A stretch of DNA of 64,000 nt from Streptomyces durmitorensis (GTDB taxonomy: Bacteria; Actinomycetota; Actinomycetes; Streptomycetales; Streptomycetaceae): positions 7,006,001 to 7,070,000 of the forward strand of contig NZ_CP097289.1 of the NCBI RefSeq assembly GCF_023498005.1, written 5' to 3'. A program made the translations under genes and the position numbers. Each line of letters begins with the position of its first letter. Position 1 is the stretch's first letter. Of the stretch, positions 1 to 9,524 are shown piece after piece. A model generated the notes under the pieces. It was given only the letters and a program-made list of their open reading frames with translations. It was not told the origin of the DNA and did no database searches.

Positions 1-41
1 GTCCAGGACACCGTCAGATTTCCCGCCTCGGGAGGATCCGC

Positions 42-176
42 ATGCGCGCTCTCATCGCCGCCGCGACCGGTCTTGCCGTCGCCTTCGCCCTGGTCCTTGC
101 GATCACGGCGATGGGGGCCCCGCCCGGCGAGACATCGCCCGAGCCGCTGCTCACCACCGTCCCCAAGCACCCGTAG
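42..176 (+). CDS. SPW_0924-type small membrane/secreted peptide
   Basis: A 44-residue reading frame starts at an ATG preceded by GGAGG. It is one hydrophobic helix (about residues 2-24, rich in Ala, Leu, Val and Ile) followed by a short polar tail with PPGE and TTVPKHP. The layout and tail resemble the small SPW_0924 family that I recall as widespread in Streptomyces; no function is known to me. It ends 14 bases before the DUF3068 gene and probably shares its transcript. A single membrane anchor or an uncleaved signal peptide is the most that can be said about location. The window begins only 41 bases upstream, so its promoter is not visible. Confidence 0.75.
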   Translation: MRALIAAATGLAVAFALVLAITAMGAPPGETSPEPLLTTVPKHP

Positions 177-190
177 GGAGGGCCGCCGCG

Positions 191-1183
191 ATGCGCCGCA
201 AGGCCAGCCTGATCCTGCTCGCCTTCGCCGTGTTCTTCACGGCGATGTCCCCGCTCATGCGCTGGTACGCCTTCCCGCGCCTCGCCAAGATCCCGCCGAG
301 CCAGTACCAGGAGGCGGTCCTGGAGGCGAAGAACCCGACGCTCATCGACTACGGCTCGATGAAGGCCAAGAAGGTCGACAAGGTCACCATCGTGCAGACG
401 CTCAAGGGCAACGTGGAAGCGTCCGAGAAGATCGAGAAGACGGCGGACCGCGACGTCGTCGTCTGGGACGCCCTCTCCTACGTCCAGGACGCCGACGGCA
501 AGATGGTCTCCAAGGTCCCCGAGCGCTACATATTCGACGCGCACAGCCAGGAACCGGTGCACGCGAAGGGCGAGATGGTCGACGGCGATGCGGTCAAGCG
601 CGAGGGCATCGAGTTCAAGTGGCCCTTCCTGACCGAGAAGCGGGACTACGAGTACTTCGACGCGCAGGCCCGCGTCACCAAGCCCATCCACTACAAGGGC
701 ACGCAGACGTTCCGCGGCGTGGACGTCTACTACTTCGAGCAGACCATCCCCTGGACCAAGGTGCCCTTCCCCAAGACCATGCCGGTCAAGGGCATCACCC
801 CGGAGTCCCTCGCCAAGACGGGCACCACGCGCTGGTACACCACCGTCCGCAAGTTCTGGGTCGACCCGACCACCGGGGCGCCGGTCTACGGCGAGGAGAT
901 CCAGAAGAACGAGCTGCGCGGCGGCACGCTCCTTGGCGGCCGCGACAAGGTCACCGTGTTCGAGGGCCACGTGAAGATGCGCGAGGACTACATCGAGAGC
1001 ACGGTCGACCTGGTGAAGTCCCAGCGCGTCCTGGTGCTCCTCCTGACGTCCTATCTCCCCTGGGGCTTCCTGGGCCTCGGCCTGCTCCTGCTCGCCCTCT
1101 CCCTGTGGCTGGAGGCCCGCAGCCGCAGGCCCGGTGATCCGGAGGCCACGGCGGCGCCAGAGCCGGAGCCGGTCAACGCCTGA
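191..1183 (+). CDS. DUF3068 (PorA-family) membrane-anchored protein
   Basis: This 330-residue protein has an N-terminal hydrophobic segment (about 5-22) and a C-terminal one (about 280-305), with a large polar domain between. The body, with paired strands, DVYYFEQTIPWTKVP and a late WVDPTTGAPVYGEE stretch, matches the DUF3068 family of actinobacteria, which is often labelled porin PorA family. It likely sits on the outer face of the cytoplasmic membrane held by both ends. A GGAGGG element lies shortly before the ATG. The stop codon overlaps the end of the convergent hrpB gene by 11 bases, so the two transcripts are antisense at their ends. The biochemical role is unknown; a pore function in Streptomyces is unproven. 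Confidence 0.85.
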   Translation: MRRKASLILLAFAVFFTAMSPLMRWYAFPRLAKIPPSQYQEAVLEAKNPTLIDYGSMKAKKVDKVTIVQTLKGNVEASEKIEKTADRDVVVWDALSYVQDADGKMVSKVPERYIFDAHSQEPVHAKGEMVDGDAVKREGIEFKWPFLTEKRDYEYFDAQARVTKPIHYKGTQTFRGVDVYYFEQTIPWTKVPFPKTMPVKGITPESLAKTGTTRWYTTVRKFWVDPTTGAPVYGEEIQKNELRGGTLLGGRDKVTVFEGHVKMREDYIESTVDLVKSQRVLVLLLTSYLPWGFLGLGLLLLALSLWLEARSRRPGDPEATAAPEPEPVNA

Positions 1184-3764
1184 GCCGCGCGTTGGTGAAC
1201 CGCGTCGCCTGGGCCGCCGCCGGATCCTCCGGCCACGGATGCTTCGGATACCGCCCGCGCAGCTCCGCCCGCACCGCCCGGTAGCCGTCCCGCCAGAAGG
1301 AGGCGAGATCGGCGGTGACGGCGGCGGGGCGTCCGGCGGGGGACAGCAGATGCACGAGGACGGGCACACCGCCGTCCGCGATCCGCGGGGTCTCGGCGAG
1401 CCCGAACATCTCCTGCAACTTCACGGCGAGCACGGGCTGTTCGGGATCGGAGTAGTCGATCCGGATCCTGGAACCGCTGGGCACGGCCACCCGCTCCGGA
1501 GCGAGCGCGTCGAGCCGGGTGGCTTCGCCGGTCGCCCACGGCAGGAGCCGGCCCAGCGCCTGTCCCGCGTCGATGCGCCGCAGGTCGGCCCGGCGCCGCG
1601 CCTTCGACAGCTCGGGCTCCAACCACTCGTCCACGCGCGCGTGGAGGGCGCTTTCGGAGACGTCGGGCCAGGGAGCCCCGATATGCCGGTGCAGAAAGGC
1701 GAGCCGCTCCCGCAGCTCCCGGGCGCCCTGGGACCAGTGCAGCAGTGAGGTCCCCTCCTCCTTGAGCCCGGCCAACAGCCCTTCGCGTACGAGTCCGGGG
1801 GCGGGCTTCTTGAGGGGCCGCACCGCCAGCTCCACGGCACCGAGCCGCTCGACGTGGCGTGCGACGAGATCCCCGTCCGCCCAGGCGACCTCGTCCCCCT
1901 CGCTGTACAGGGACGCCGCCGCGCTCCGGGCCACGTCCCCGTCGATGTGCCCGCCGAGCAGCACGCGCGCGTGCCCGGCACCCACCGGCCGGTCGGCCAC
2001 GGCCACGGTGATCCACTCCGCCCCGCTGAGCGCGGACCCGGCCCGCACCTCGGCGCGGGTCCCGTTCACCATGAGATACGCGCCGTCCCCACGCCCCTGG
2101 GCAACCCGCTCGGGGAAGGCGAGCGCGGCGACAAGTCCGGCGACGCGGTCGTCGCTCATGCTGTTCGCATCGGCTGCGGGGTTCCGGGCGGGCGGGTGGG
2201 TGAGGTCTTTCGCCGAAGTTTCCGGCGACGGCGTACCAGCTCCCGGCGGCGACGGTGCCCCTGCTGCGGCAAGCCTCCGCACCTCCGTGCGCCACCGCGC
2301 CGCGTACCCGTCCCCGCCCCGCCGGGCAGCGCGCCACGCCGCCGCGATGTCGTCCCCGTACTCACGCGGCGGCTCCTCGCTGAGGAGGGCCACCACCTCC
2401 GCCGCGCGGCGCGCCCCCACGAGGGGCGCCGCGTCGAGCAGGGCCCGCGCCAAGCGGGGGTGCAGCCCCACCCGCGCCATCCGCGCGCCCCGCTCCGTGA
2501 CCCGCCCCGACTCGGCGGACACCGCCCCGACCGCCGTCAGAACGGCACGCGCCGCCGCCATCGCGCCACCCGGCGGGGGATCGAGCAGGGCGAGACCAGA
2601 GGCGTCGGGATCGCCCCAGCAGGCCGCCTGCAGGGCGAACGCGGAAAGGTCGGCCAGCTTGATCTCCGGTGCCGGAAAGCGCGGCAGACGGGCGTCCTCC
2701 GCCTCCGCCCAGCACCGGTACACGGCCCCCGGCGCCTCACGCCCCGCGCGGCCCGCCCGCTGCCGGCCCGCCGCCTGCGAAGCCCGTACCGTCGTCAGAG
2801 CGCTCAGCCCGCGCGCATGGTCGACGCGCGGCTCACGCGCGAGCCCGGAGTCGACCACGACCCGCACCCCGGGCACCGTCAGGGACGACTCCGCCACCGA
2901 CGTCGCGAGGACCACCCGGCGCGCACCCTCCGCCGAGCCCGCGAGCACCGCGTCCTGCACCGCAGCGGGCGCCCGCCCGTGCACCTGGAGCACCTCCGCC
3001 GGCGCATCCCCCAACTGCCCTGCCACGCGCGCGATCTCGCCGACCCCGGGCAGGAAGCACAGCACGTCCCCGTCCCGCTCGGCCAGCGCCCGCCGCACCA
3101 CCGACGCCACCTGCGTGAGCAGCGCCGGATCCACCCGCATCCCGTGCGGCGGCCGCACCGGACGCGAGGGCGGTGCCCAGACGACCTCGACCGGGTAGGA
3201 GGTGCCCTGCGCCTCCACCACCGGAGCGTCCCCGAGGATCCGTGACCAGCCCTCCGCGTCCGTCGTCGCGGACGCGGCCACCAGGCGCAGCTCGGGCCGC
3301 AGCGCGGCCCGCACGTCGACCAGGAACGCCGCGACGGTGTCGGCGTCGAGATGCCGCTCGTGGCACTCATCGATGATCACCACGTCGACACCGGTCAACT
3401 CCTGGTCCCGCTGCAGCCGTTGCAGCAGGACACCCGTGGTGACGACCTCCACGCGCGCGCGTGGGCCCACCACCCGCTCACCGCGCACCGTGTACCCGAC
3501 GCTCTGTCCGACCTTCTCGCCGAGCAGCCACGCCATCCGCCGCGCGGCGGCCCGAGCGGCGATGCGCCGGGGCTCGGCGACCACCACACGTCGTACAGGC
3601 CCGTCCCCGAGAAGCCCGGCCAGGGCCAGCGGCACCAGCGTCGTCTTGCCCGTGCCGGGAGGCGCGCACAGCACGGCGCTGCCCGGCCCCTCCAGAGCGG
3701 AACGCAACGCGGGCAGCGCGCTGCGTACGGGAAGGTCCAGGGCTTCGTTACGGAGACGGATCAC
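1173..3764 (-). CDS. hrpB: ATP-dependent helicase HrpB
   Basis: This 863-residue DExH-box helicase has Walker A PPGTGKTT at about residues 35-42 and motif II DECH at 132-135. A SATTD motif III and a motif VI with QRAGRAGR follow. The helicase-associated domain follows, then the long C-terminal region of the HrpB branch, ending with WPEDPAAAQATRF. Length and order match HrpB rather than HrpA, which is much longer. It starts at a GTG four bases after the upstream methyltransferase stop, suggesting coupled translation. The substrate in Streptomyces is not established; the E. coli homologue is a putative RNA helicase without a clear phenotype. Its 3' end overlaps the convergent DUF3068 gene. Confidence 0.93.
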   Translation of the reverse strand: MIRLRNEALDLPVRSALPALRSALEGPGSAVLCAPPGTGKTTLVPLALAGLLGDGPVRRVVVAEPRRIAARAAARRMAWLLGEKVGQSVGYTVRGERVVGPRARVEVVTTGVLLQRLQRDQELTGVDVVIIDECHERHLDADTVAAFLVDVRAALRPELRLVAASATTDAEGWSRILGDAPVVEAQGTSYPVEVVWAPPSRPVRPPHGMRVDPALLTQVASVVRRALAERDGDVLCFLPGVGEIARVAGQLGDAPAEVLQVHGRAPAAVQDAVLAGSAEGARRVVLATSVAESSLTVPGVRVVVDSGLAREPRVDHARGLSALTTVRASQAAGRQRAGRAGREAPGAVYRCWAEAEDARLPRFPAPEIKLADLSAFALQAACWGDPDASGLALLDPPPGGAMAAARAVLTAVGAVSAESGRVTERGARMARVGLHPRLARALLDAAPLVGARRAAEVVALLSEEPPREYGDDIAAAWRAARRGGDGYAARWRTEVRRLAAAGAPSPPGAGTPSPETSAKDLTHPPARNPAADANSMSDDRVAGLVAALAFPERVAQGRGDGAYLMVNGTRAEVRAGSALSGAEWITVAVADRPVGAGHARVLLGGHIDGDVARSAAASLYSEGDEVAWADGDLVARHVERLGAVELAVRPLKKPAPGLVREGLLAGLKEEGTSLLHWSQGARELRERLAFLHRHIGAPWPDVSESALHARVDEWLEPELSKARRRADLRRIDAGQALGRLLPWATGEATRLDALAPERVAVPSGSRIRIDYSDPEQPVLAVKLQEMFGLAETPRIADGGVPVLVHLLSPAGRPAAVTADLASFWRDGYRAVRAELRGRYPKHPWPEDPAAAQATRFTNARLRR

Positions 3765-3768
3765 GCAC

Positions 3769-4599
3769 TCAGTCTCGTACGCAGACGTAGATCGCCGTCC
3801 CCGGGATCAGATTCCCGCGCAGCGGGGACCAGCCGCCCCACTCCTGGGTGTTCCACGCGGGCCACTCCGGCTCCACCACGTCGACGAGTCGGAGACCGGC
3901 CGCCACGATGTCCCGCACCCGGTCGCCGAGCGTCCGATGGTGCTCCACGTAGACGGCGTTCCCGTTCTCGTCCTGCTCCACATAAGGAGTGCGGTCGAAG
4001 TACGAGGCCGCGACCGAGAGCCCCTCGGGGCCCGGCTCGTCGGGGAAGGCCCAGCGCATCGGGTGCGTCGCCGAGAACACGAACCGGCCGCCGGGCCGCA
4101 GCACGCGGTGCACGTCCTTGAGTACCCGCACCGGATCGGCCACGAACGGCATCGCTCCGTAGGCCGAGCACACGAGGTCGAAGCTGCCGTCCGCGAACGG
4201 CAGCGCCCCCGCGTCCGCCTCCACCAGCGGCACGCCGCCGCCGATCCGCAGCGCGTGCTGAAGCTGCCGGTGCGAGAGGTCGAGGGCGACCGGACGCGCG
4301 CCCTGCGCGGCGAGCCAGCGCGAGCACTGCGCCGCACCCGCGCCGATCTCCAGGATGTCCTTGCCCTTCAGCTCCTCGGGCGGACCGAGCAGCTCGGCCT
4401 CCACCTCGTCGAGTCCTTCAGGACCCCACACGAACCGGTCGTCACCCAGGAAGGTGCCGTGCTCGATCTGGTAGTCGTCCGCGTTCCTGTCCCACCAGCC
4501 ACGATTGGCGCGGCTGCTCTCCGTGACGTCGGCGTCACGGCGGGTGGCTTCCGGTTCGGGCGTCTCGTGCAGCTCGGACTCTTGGATGATCGGCTCCAT
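3769..4599 (-). CDS. class I SAM-dependent methyltransferase
   Basis: This is a 276-residue Rossmann-fold methyltransferase. Motif I is DILEIGAGAAQCSRWLA, the acidic end of strand 2 is in PVALDLSHRQL, and the post-motif strand is SFDLVCSAYGAMPF. A RPGGRFVFSATHPMRWAF segment is typical of Methyltransf_11/25 proteins. The frame is open about 80 residues further upstream, but that part is low-quality. I therefore start at the ATG giving MEPIIQESE, after which residues 25-45 (RGWWDRNADDYQIEHG) already look like a family N-terminus. It ends four bases before hrpB and is probably cotranscribed with it. The substrate is unknown. Its start lies about 160 bases from the divergent rpsA promoter. Confidence 0.88.
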   Translation of the reverse strand: MEPIIQESELHETPEPEATRRDADVTESSRANRGWWDRNADDYQIEHGTFLGDDRFVWGPEGLDEVEAELLGPPEELKGKDILEIGAGAAQCSRWLAAQGARPVALDLSHRQLQHALRIGGGVPLVEADAGALPFADGSFDLVCSAYGAMPFVADPVRVLKDVHRVLRPGGRFVFSATHPMRWAFPDEPGPEGLSVAASYFDRTPYVEQDENGNAVYVEHHRTLGDRVRDIVAAGLRLVDVVEPEWPAWNTQEWGGWSPLRGNLIPGTAIYVCVRD

Positions 4600-4760
4600 C
4601 GTCGTACTCTTCCGTCTGGCTTGATACGGCTCGTCGCGGCGGGACAGTGGCGAGGCGCCGAAAGTGGTCGCGGCAGGGCGCTGTGCGGCCCGTGTGGCCT
4701 CATGCGACAGCATTTGTGCCGGGTATGCGGCGTTCCGCCCCGGGTGTGCGCCTTCGCGCA

Positions 4761-4789
4761 TTGACCCTGTCCGGCTGCCCCCGTATGCT
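4761..4789 (+). promoter_or_regulatory. rpsA promoter (HrdB-type)
   Basis: TTGACC at 4761-4766 and TATGCT at 4784-4789 are separated by exactly 17 bases. This is close to the vegetative sigma-70/HrdB consensus and the best promoter match I found by eye in the window. Transcription should start near 4796, about 200 bases before the rpsA ATG. Placement and spacing are read directly; use in vivo is inferred. Confidence 0.75.
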
Positions 4790-4795
4790 ACAAGT

Positions 4796-4996
4796 TGCGC
4801 TGCGAGCCTGCCTTCCTCAGACATAGCAGGATGCGCTCGCATCTGTTGTATGTCCCCTCGGTTGTCGAGGCGCCTTCCGTTTCTCCGGAAACTCAGGAAT
4901 CGGCGCTTCCCAGGCTGTCCGGCTTCTTCAGAGCGAAATCGGCTCCGGCGCTAGCAGTACCTACGACTCACCGTCCGTACCGGAGCCCTTACCCAC
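4796..4996 (+). promoter_or_regulatory. structured 5' leader of rpsA
   Basis: About 200 untranslated bases separate the predicted start site from the rpsA ATG. The leader contains small hairpins such as CCTCG-gttgt-CGAGG and TTCCG-tttctc-CGGAA, the second framed by GGCGCC and GGCGC. I see no strong Shine-Dalgarno sequence just before the ATG, only GGAGCC about 11 bases upstream. Long leaders with weak ribosome sites are known for S1 genes, where S1 represses its own translation. Autoregulation here is an inference. Confidence 0.45.
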
Positions 4997-6520
4997 ATGA
5001 CGAGCAGCACCGAGACCACCGCTTCCACCACCCCGCAGGTAGCGGTCAACGACATCGGTAACGAGGAAGCCTTCCTCGCCGCGATCGACGAGACGATCAA
5101 GTACTTCAACGACGGCGACATCGTCGACGGCGTCATCGTGAAGGTCGACCGGGACGAGGTCCTGCTCGACATCGGTTACAAGACCGAAGGCGTCATCCCC
5201 TCCCGCGAGCTTTCCATCAAGCACGACGTCGACCCCAATGAGGTCGTCGCCGTGGGCGATGAGATCGAGGCTCTTGTTCTCCAGAAGGAGGACAAGGAAG
5301 GCCGTCTCATCCTGTCCAAGAAGCGCGCACAGTACGAGCGCGCCTGGGGCACGATCGAGAAGATCAAGGAAGAGGACGGCATCGTCACCGGCACCGTCAT
5401 CGAGGTGGTCAAGGGTGGTCTCATCCTCGACATCGGCCTCCGTGGCTTCCTGCCGGCTTCCCTCGTCGAGATGCGCCGCGTCCGCGACCTCCAGCCCTAC
5501 GTGGGCAAGGAGCTCGAGGCCAAGATCATCGAGCTGGACAAGAACCGCAACAACGTGGTCCTGTCCCGCCGTGCCTGGCTCGAGCAGACCCAGAGCGAGG
5601 TCCGCCAGACCTTCCTCACGACCCTGCAGAAGGGCCAGGTCCGCTCCGGCGTCGTTTCCTCGATCGTCAACTTCGGTGCGTTCGTGGACCTCGGTGGCGT
5701 CGACGGTCTCGTGCACGTCTCCGAGCTTTCCTGGAAGCACATCGACCACCCCTCCGAGGTTGTCGAGGTCGGCCAGGAAGTCACCGTCGAGGTTCTCGAC
5801 GTGGACATGGACCGCGAGCGCGTGTCCCTGTCGCTCAAGGCGACGCAGGAAGACCCGTGGCAGCAGTTCGCCCGTACGCACCAGATCGGGCAGGTTGTTC
5901 CCGGTAAGGTCACCAAGCTCGTTCCCTTCGGTGCGTTCGTGCGCGTCGACGAGGGCATCGAGGGTCTGGTCCACATCTCCGAGCTGGCCGAGCGCCACGT
6001 GGAGATCCCGGAGCAGGTCGTCCAGGTCAACGACGAGATCTTCGTCAAGGTCATCGACATCGACCTCGAGCGTCGTCGCATCAGCCTCTCGCTGAAGCAG
6101 GCCAACGAGGCCTTCGGCGCCGACCCGTCGGCCGTCGAGTTCGACCCGACCCTGTACGGCATGGCCGCGTCGTACGACGACCAGGGCAACTACATCTACC
6201 CCGAGGGCTTCGACCCCGAGACCAACGACTGGCTCGAGGGCTTCGAGTCGCAGCGTGAGGTCTGGGAGACGCAGTACGCCGAGGCGCAGACGCGCTTCGA
6301 GCAGCACCAGGCCCAGGTCATCAAGTCCCGCGAGGCCGACGCCCAGGCCGAGGCCGAGGGTGCTGCGGCTCCCGCGTCCTCGACCGGCACCCCGGCTGCC
6401 GGTGGCAGCGGTGGCGGCGGCGGTTCGTACTCCTCGGAGTCGGACGACAACTCCGGCGCCCTGGCTTCGGACGAGGCGCTTGCCGCGCTTCGCGAGAAGC
6501 TCGCAGGTGGACAGAGCTGA
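4997..6520 (+). CDS. rpsA: 30S ribosomal protein S1
   Basis: This 507-residue protein carries four S1 RNA-binding domains (roughly 35-105, 120-190, 205-277 and 292-365), the usual actinobacterial number against six in E. coli. Repeat signatures include VDGVIVKVDRDEVLLDIGYK, FGAFVDLGGVDGLVHVSELS and FGAFVRVDEGIEGLVHISEL. The C-terminal tail is acidic, then Gly/Ser-rich (GGSGGGGGSYSSESDDNSG), as in other streptomycete S1 proteins. S1 binds mRNA leaders and delivers them to the 30S subunit. Codon use is strongly biased, as expected for a highly expressed gene. It has its own promoter and leader and ends in a strong terminator hairpin, so it is probably monocistronic. Confidence 0.97.
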   Translation: MTSSTETTASTTPQVAVNDIGNEEAFLAAIDETIKYFNDGDIVDGVIVKVDRDEVLLDIGYKTEGVIPSRELSIKHDVDPNEVVAVGDEIEALVLQKEDKEGRLILSKKRAQYERAWGTIEKIKEEDGIVTGTVIEVVKGGLILDIGLRGFLPASLVEMRRVRDLQPYVGKELEAKIIELDKNRNNVVLSRRAWLEQTQSEVRQTFLTTLQKGQVRSGVVSSIVNFGAFVDLGGVDGLVHVSELSWKHIDHPSEVVEVGQEVTVEVLDVDMDRERVSLSLKATQEDPWQQFARTHQIGQVVPGKVTKLVPFGAFVRVDEGIEGLVHISELAERHVEIPEQVVQVNDEIFVKVIDIDLERRRISLSLKQANEAFGADPSAVEFDPTLYGMAASYDDQGNYIYPEGFDPETNDWLEGFESQREVWETQYAEAQTRFEQHQAQVIKSREADAQAEAEGAAAPASSTGTPAAGGSGGGGGSYSSESDDNSGALASDEALAALREKLAGGQS

Positions 6521-6547
6521 GGCTCGCCCCTAGGCGGTACAGCTGAA

Positions 6548-6589
6548 CACTGCGGGCCCGCATCTCTTCGGAGATGCGGGCCCGCAGTG
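6548..6589 (+). terminator. rpsA terminator
   Basis: A perfect 19-bp inverted repeat (6548-6566 with 6571-6589) encloses a TTCG tetraloop and is followed by CGTTTG. It begins 27 bases after the rpsA stop. It is an unusually stable intrinsic-type hairpin and may also stop transcription from the convergent beta-helix gene. Confidence 0.88.
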
Positions 6590-6684
6590 CGTTTGCGCCC
6601 CGGGGTTCGACGTCGTCCCCGGGCCCGGTGGGGGCTTGGCGCGCAGTTCCCCGCGCCCCTGACGGGGCGCTCCCTGTCGGGGGC

Positions 6685-7668
6685 CTACGGCGTGACCGTG
6701 ATGTTCGTCAGGCCCTTGCCGCCCGTCACTGTGTTGCTCGCGTACACCGTCGTCCTGCAACTGCCGCTGAAGTTCGTCACGTTGATCGCGAGCTGCTTGT
6801 CGCCCGTCGCGCCGGACAGGGTCGACCTGTTGCCGCGGAAGACCGTGCCGCAGCCCCAGCCGGACTGCTGGCTGTGGGTCTCGTAGCCGTTGTTCGTGGT
6901 GTTCTTGCCGGTGTTGTTCTCGATGACGTAGTTGTTGCCCTTCACGTCGATCCACGAGTCGTCGTAGTTGTTGCCGGTCAGGCCCTTGCCGTCGAAGGTG
7001 TTGCCGGTGACCTTGCCGCCGGTGGTGCCTTCCTTGAGGTCGATGGCCTCGCCGCCCACGTCGGGGCCGATCGTGTTGTTCAGGATCTGTACGTTGTCGC
7101 TCTTGTCGCTCACGCCGCCCGCGCTGCCCACGTAGACGCCTTCGCCCATGCCGCGGCCGTCGTTCCCGGTGTCGTAGATCCTCGACCCCTTGATGACGCC
7201 GTCGGTGCTCGACTTCCGGAAGTGGACGCCCTCCATGTCGAGGCCGTGGACCGTGACGGTGTCCACAACGACGCTCTTCGCGGAGTCGATCATGATGCCC
7301 TTCTGGCCGCCGGTGACGGTGATGCCCTTGACCGTCCAGTAGGAGGCGCCGTTCAGATGCAGGCCGTATCCGCCGCCCGCCGTGAGCACCGCCTTCGAGG
7401 AGCCGGTCAGCGTGATGCGGGAGCCCGAGCTCGCGGCGGTGCTCGTCTTGAAGTTGCCGGTGTACGTGCCGTCGGCGAGGTGGATCGTGTCGCCCGGGGA
7501 GGCGCCGGCGAGCGCGGACTTGAGCTCGGCGGCCGTGGAGACCTCGATGGTCCCGGTCGCCGTCGGTGCGGGGGAAGCGGTGGCCACGACGGCCAGGCCT
7601 CCGGTGGCGGCCGTCGCGACGAGCGCGGAGGCGGAGACGGAGATGAGCAGGGTGCGTCGGGTGCGCAT
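6685..7668 (-). CDS. secreted right-handed parallel beta-helix protein
   Basis: This 327-residue protein starts with a classical Sec signal peptide: MRTRRT, a hydrophobic core and a VVATASPA cleavage region near residue 28. The mature part begins VSTAAELKSALAGASPGDTIHLADGTY, the entry strand of pectate-lyase/NosD-like beta-helices. It continues with Asn-rich rungs such as VQILNNTIGP and GKVTGNTFDGK. A few cysteines near the C-terminus (GWGCGTVF, SGSCRTT) could form a disulfide. Such proteins bind or cleave polysaccharides outside the cell. Catalytic residues of a particular lyase family are not obvious, so the enzymatic role is left open. I start at the MRTRR methionine because the upstream extension lacks signal-peptide character. 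Confidence 0.87.
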   Translation of the reverse strand: MRTRRTLLISVSASALVATAATGGLAVVATASPAPTATGTIEVSTAAELKSALAGASPGDTIHLADGTYTGNFKTSTAASSGSRITLTGSSKAVLTAGGGYGLHLNGASYWTVKGITVTGGQKGIMIDSAKSVVVDTVTVHGLDMEGVHFRKSSTDGVIKGSRIYDTGNDGRGMGEGVYVGSAGGVSDKSDNVQILNNTIGPDVGGEAIDLKEGTTGGKVTGNTFDGKGLTGNNYDDSWIDVKGNNYVIENNTGKNTTNNGYETHSQQSGWGCGTVFRGNRSTLSGATGDKQLAINVTNFSGSCRTTVYASNTVTGGKGLTNITVTP

Positions 7669-7917
7669 GTGGGGTGACCCTCCGGTTCTAGTACGTGAAC
7701 ACTGGGTGTGCATCTGAACGTAGAGGCGGGGCATGTCCGCGTCAAGGTCTGGACCAGGCCGGTGAACTCGGCTTCCCGCAAAGGGGGTTCACGCATACGA
7801 ACCCCTCGGCGCACGTGACACAAGAAGCCGCTGTGAAGAAGCCCGGGAGGGAATGTCCACGCCCTTGCGCGCGTTCTGCTGTACGAGTCACGAAGAAGAG
7901 GGCGAGGAGCGGTCACA

Positions 7918-8856
7918 GTGCTTGATCCGCAGGATTTGTACGCATGGGAGCCGAAGGGTCTCGCCGTCGTCGACATGGCGCTCGCGCAGGAGTCGGCCGG
8001 ACTGGTCATGCTCTACCACTTCGACGGCTACATCGACGCGGGCGAAACCGGCGACCAGATCGTCGAGAGCCTCACGGACAGCCTGCCCGGCCAGGTGGTG
8101 GCGCGCTTCGACCACGACCGGCTCGTCGACTACCGCGCGCGTCGCCCGCTGCTCACGTTCCGGCGCGACCGCTGGACCGACTACGAGGTGCCCACGCTCG
8201 ACGTGCGGCTGCTCCAGGACGCCACGGGCGCGCCCTTCCTGCTGCTCTCCGGGCCCGAGCCGGACGTCGAGTGGGAGCGTTTCGCGGCTGCGATCACGCA
8301 GATCGTGGAGCGGCTCGGCGTACGCCTCTCGGTGAACTTCCACGGCATCCCCATGGGCGTGCCGCACACCCGCCCCGTGGGCCTCACGCCGCACGGCAAC
8401 CGCACCGACCTGGTGCCGGGGCACCGCAGCCCCTTCGACGAGGCGCAGGTGCCCGGCAGCGCGGCGTCGCTCGTCGAGTACCGCCTCCTGGAAGCGGGCC
8501 ACGACGTGCTCGGCGTCGCCGCGCACGTCCCGCACTACATCGCGCGCTCCGCGTACCCCGACGCCGCTCTCACGGTCCTCGAGGCGATCACCGCGGCGAC
8601 GGGCCTCGTGCTGCCGAGCGTCGCGCACGGCCTGCGCACCGAGGCGCACCGCACCCAGACCGAGATCGACCGGCAGATCCAGGAGGGCGACGAGGAACTG
8701 GTCGCCCTCGTGCAGGGACTTGAGCACCAGTACGACGCCGCGGCGGGTGCCGACGCGCGCGGCAACATGCTCGCGGAGCCCGTGGACATCCCGTCGGCCG
8801 ACGAGATCGGCAAGGAATTCGAGCGCTTCCTCGCCGAGCGCGAGGGCGACGCGTAG
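7918..8856 (+). CDS. PAC2 family protein
   Basis: This 312-residue protein starts at GTG with [11 protein letters not shown]. It has the PAC2 fold signature: [21 protein letters not shown] near the N-terminus, [22 protein letters not shown] in the middle, and [21 protein letters not shown] later. PAC2 proteins are related to proteasome-assembly chaperones, and in actinobacteria they are linked with the proteasome/Pup field. Direct function in Streptomyces is unknown to me. The gene lies between rpsA and coaE, the order I recall for the S. coelicolor core chromosome. Its 53-base gap to coaE permits cotranscription. Confidence 0.9.
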   Translation: MLDPQDLYAWEPKGLAVVDMALAQESAGLVMLYHFDGYIDAGETGDQIVESLTDSLPGQVVARFDHDRLVDYRARRPLLTFRRDRWTDYEVPTLDVRLLQDATGAPFLLLSGPEPDVEWERFAAAITQIVERLGVRLSVNFHGIPMGVPHTRPVGLTPHGNRTDLVPGHRSPFDEAQVPGSAASLVEYRLLEAGHDVLGVAAHVPHYIARSAYPDAALTVLEAITAATGLVLPSVAHGLRTEAHRTQTEIDRQIQEGDEELVALVQGLEHQYDAAAGADARGNMLAEPVDIPSADEIGKEFERFLAEREGDA

Positions 8857-8909
8857 CCGGGACGCAGTCGGGAGGGCGGAGCGTAACGCCACCCCCTAAG
8901 CTGCCGGTC

Positions 8910-9512
8910 ATGCTGAAGGTGGGCCTGACCGGCGGTATCGGCGCCGGCAAGAGTGAAGTATCGCGTCTCCTCGTCGCGTCGGGAGCCGTCCTGATCGACG
9001 CCGACAAGATCGCGCGAGAGGTCGTGGAGCCGGGAACCGAGGGCCTGGCGAAGGTCGTTGACGCCTTCGGGCAGGAGATCCTCGCTCCGGACGGCACCCT
9101 CGACCGGCCGAAGCTGGGCTCGATCGTCTTCGCCGACCCCAAGAAGCTGGCCGTACTGAACTCGATCGTGCACCCCCTGGTCGGCGCCCGCTCCGCCGAG
9201 CTGGAGGGGGCGGCCTCGCAGGGCGCGGTGGTCGTGCACGACGTGCCGCTGCTCGCGGAGAACGGCCTGGCGCCGCTGTACGACCTTGTGGTCGTCGTCG
9301 ACGCGAGCCCCGAGACACAGCTGGAGCGTCTCGTGCGGCTGCGCGGCATGAGCGAGGAGGATGCCCGCGCGCGGATGGCCGCTCAGGCGACGCGCGAGAA
9401 GCGTCTGGAGATCGCGGACATCGTGATCGACAACGACGGCCCGCTGGAGGGCCTGGAGCAGCGGGTCGGCGCTGTATGGGCGGACCTCGCGCGGCGGGCG
9501 CGCGAGGCCTAG
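8910..9512 (+). CDS. coaE: dephospho-CoA kinase
   Basis: This 200-residue P-loop kinase catalyses the last step of coenzyme A synthesis, phosphorylating the 3'-hydroxyl of dephospho-CoA with ATP in the cytoplasm. Seen directly: Walker [19 protein letters not shown] at residues 3-20, [13 protein letters not shown] for the substrate site, and a [11 protein letters not shown] motif. The LID-like region [17 protein letters not shown] follows. The length fits the short bacterial enzyme; some actinobacterial CoaE proteins carry a C-terminal UPF0157 domain, which is absent here. The DUF3592 gene begins 12 bases after the stop with a GGAGG ribosome site, indicating an operon. Confidence 0.96.
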   Translation: MLKVGLTGGIGAGKSEVSRLLVASGAVLIDADKIAREVVEPGTEGLAKVVDAFGQEILAPDGTLDRPKLGSIVFADPKKLAVLNSIVHPLVGARSAELEGAASQGAVVVHDVPLLAENGLAPLYDLVVVVDASPETQLERLVRLRGMSEEDARARMAAQATREKRLEIADIVIDNDGPLEGLEQRVGAVWADLARRAREA

Positions 9513-9524
9513 AAGGAGGCGGGA

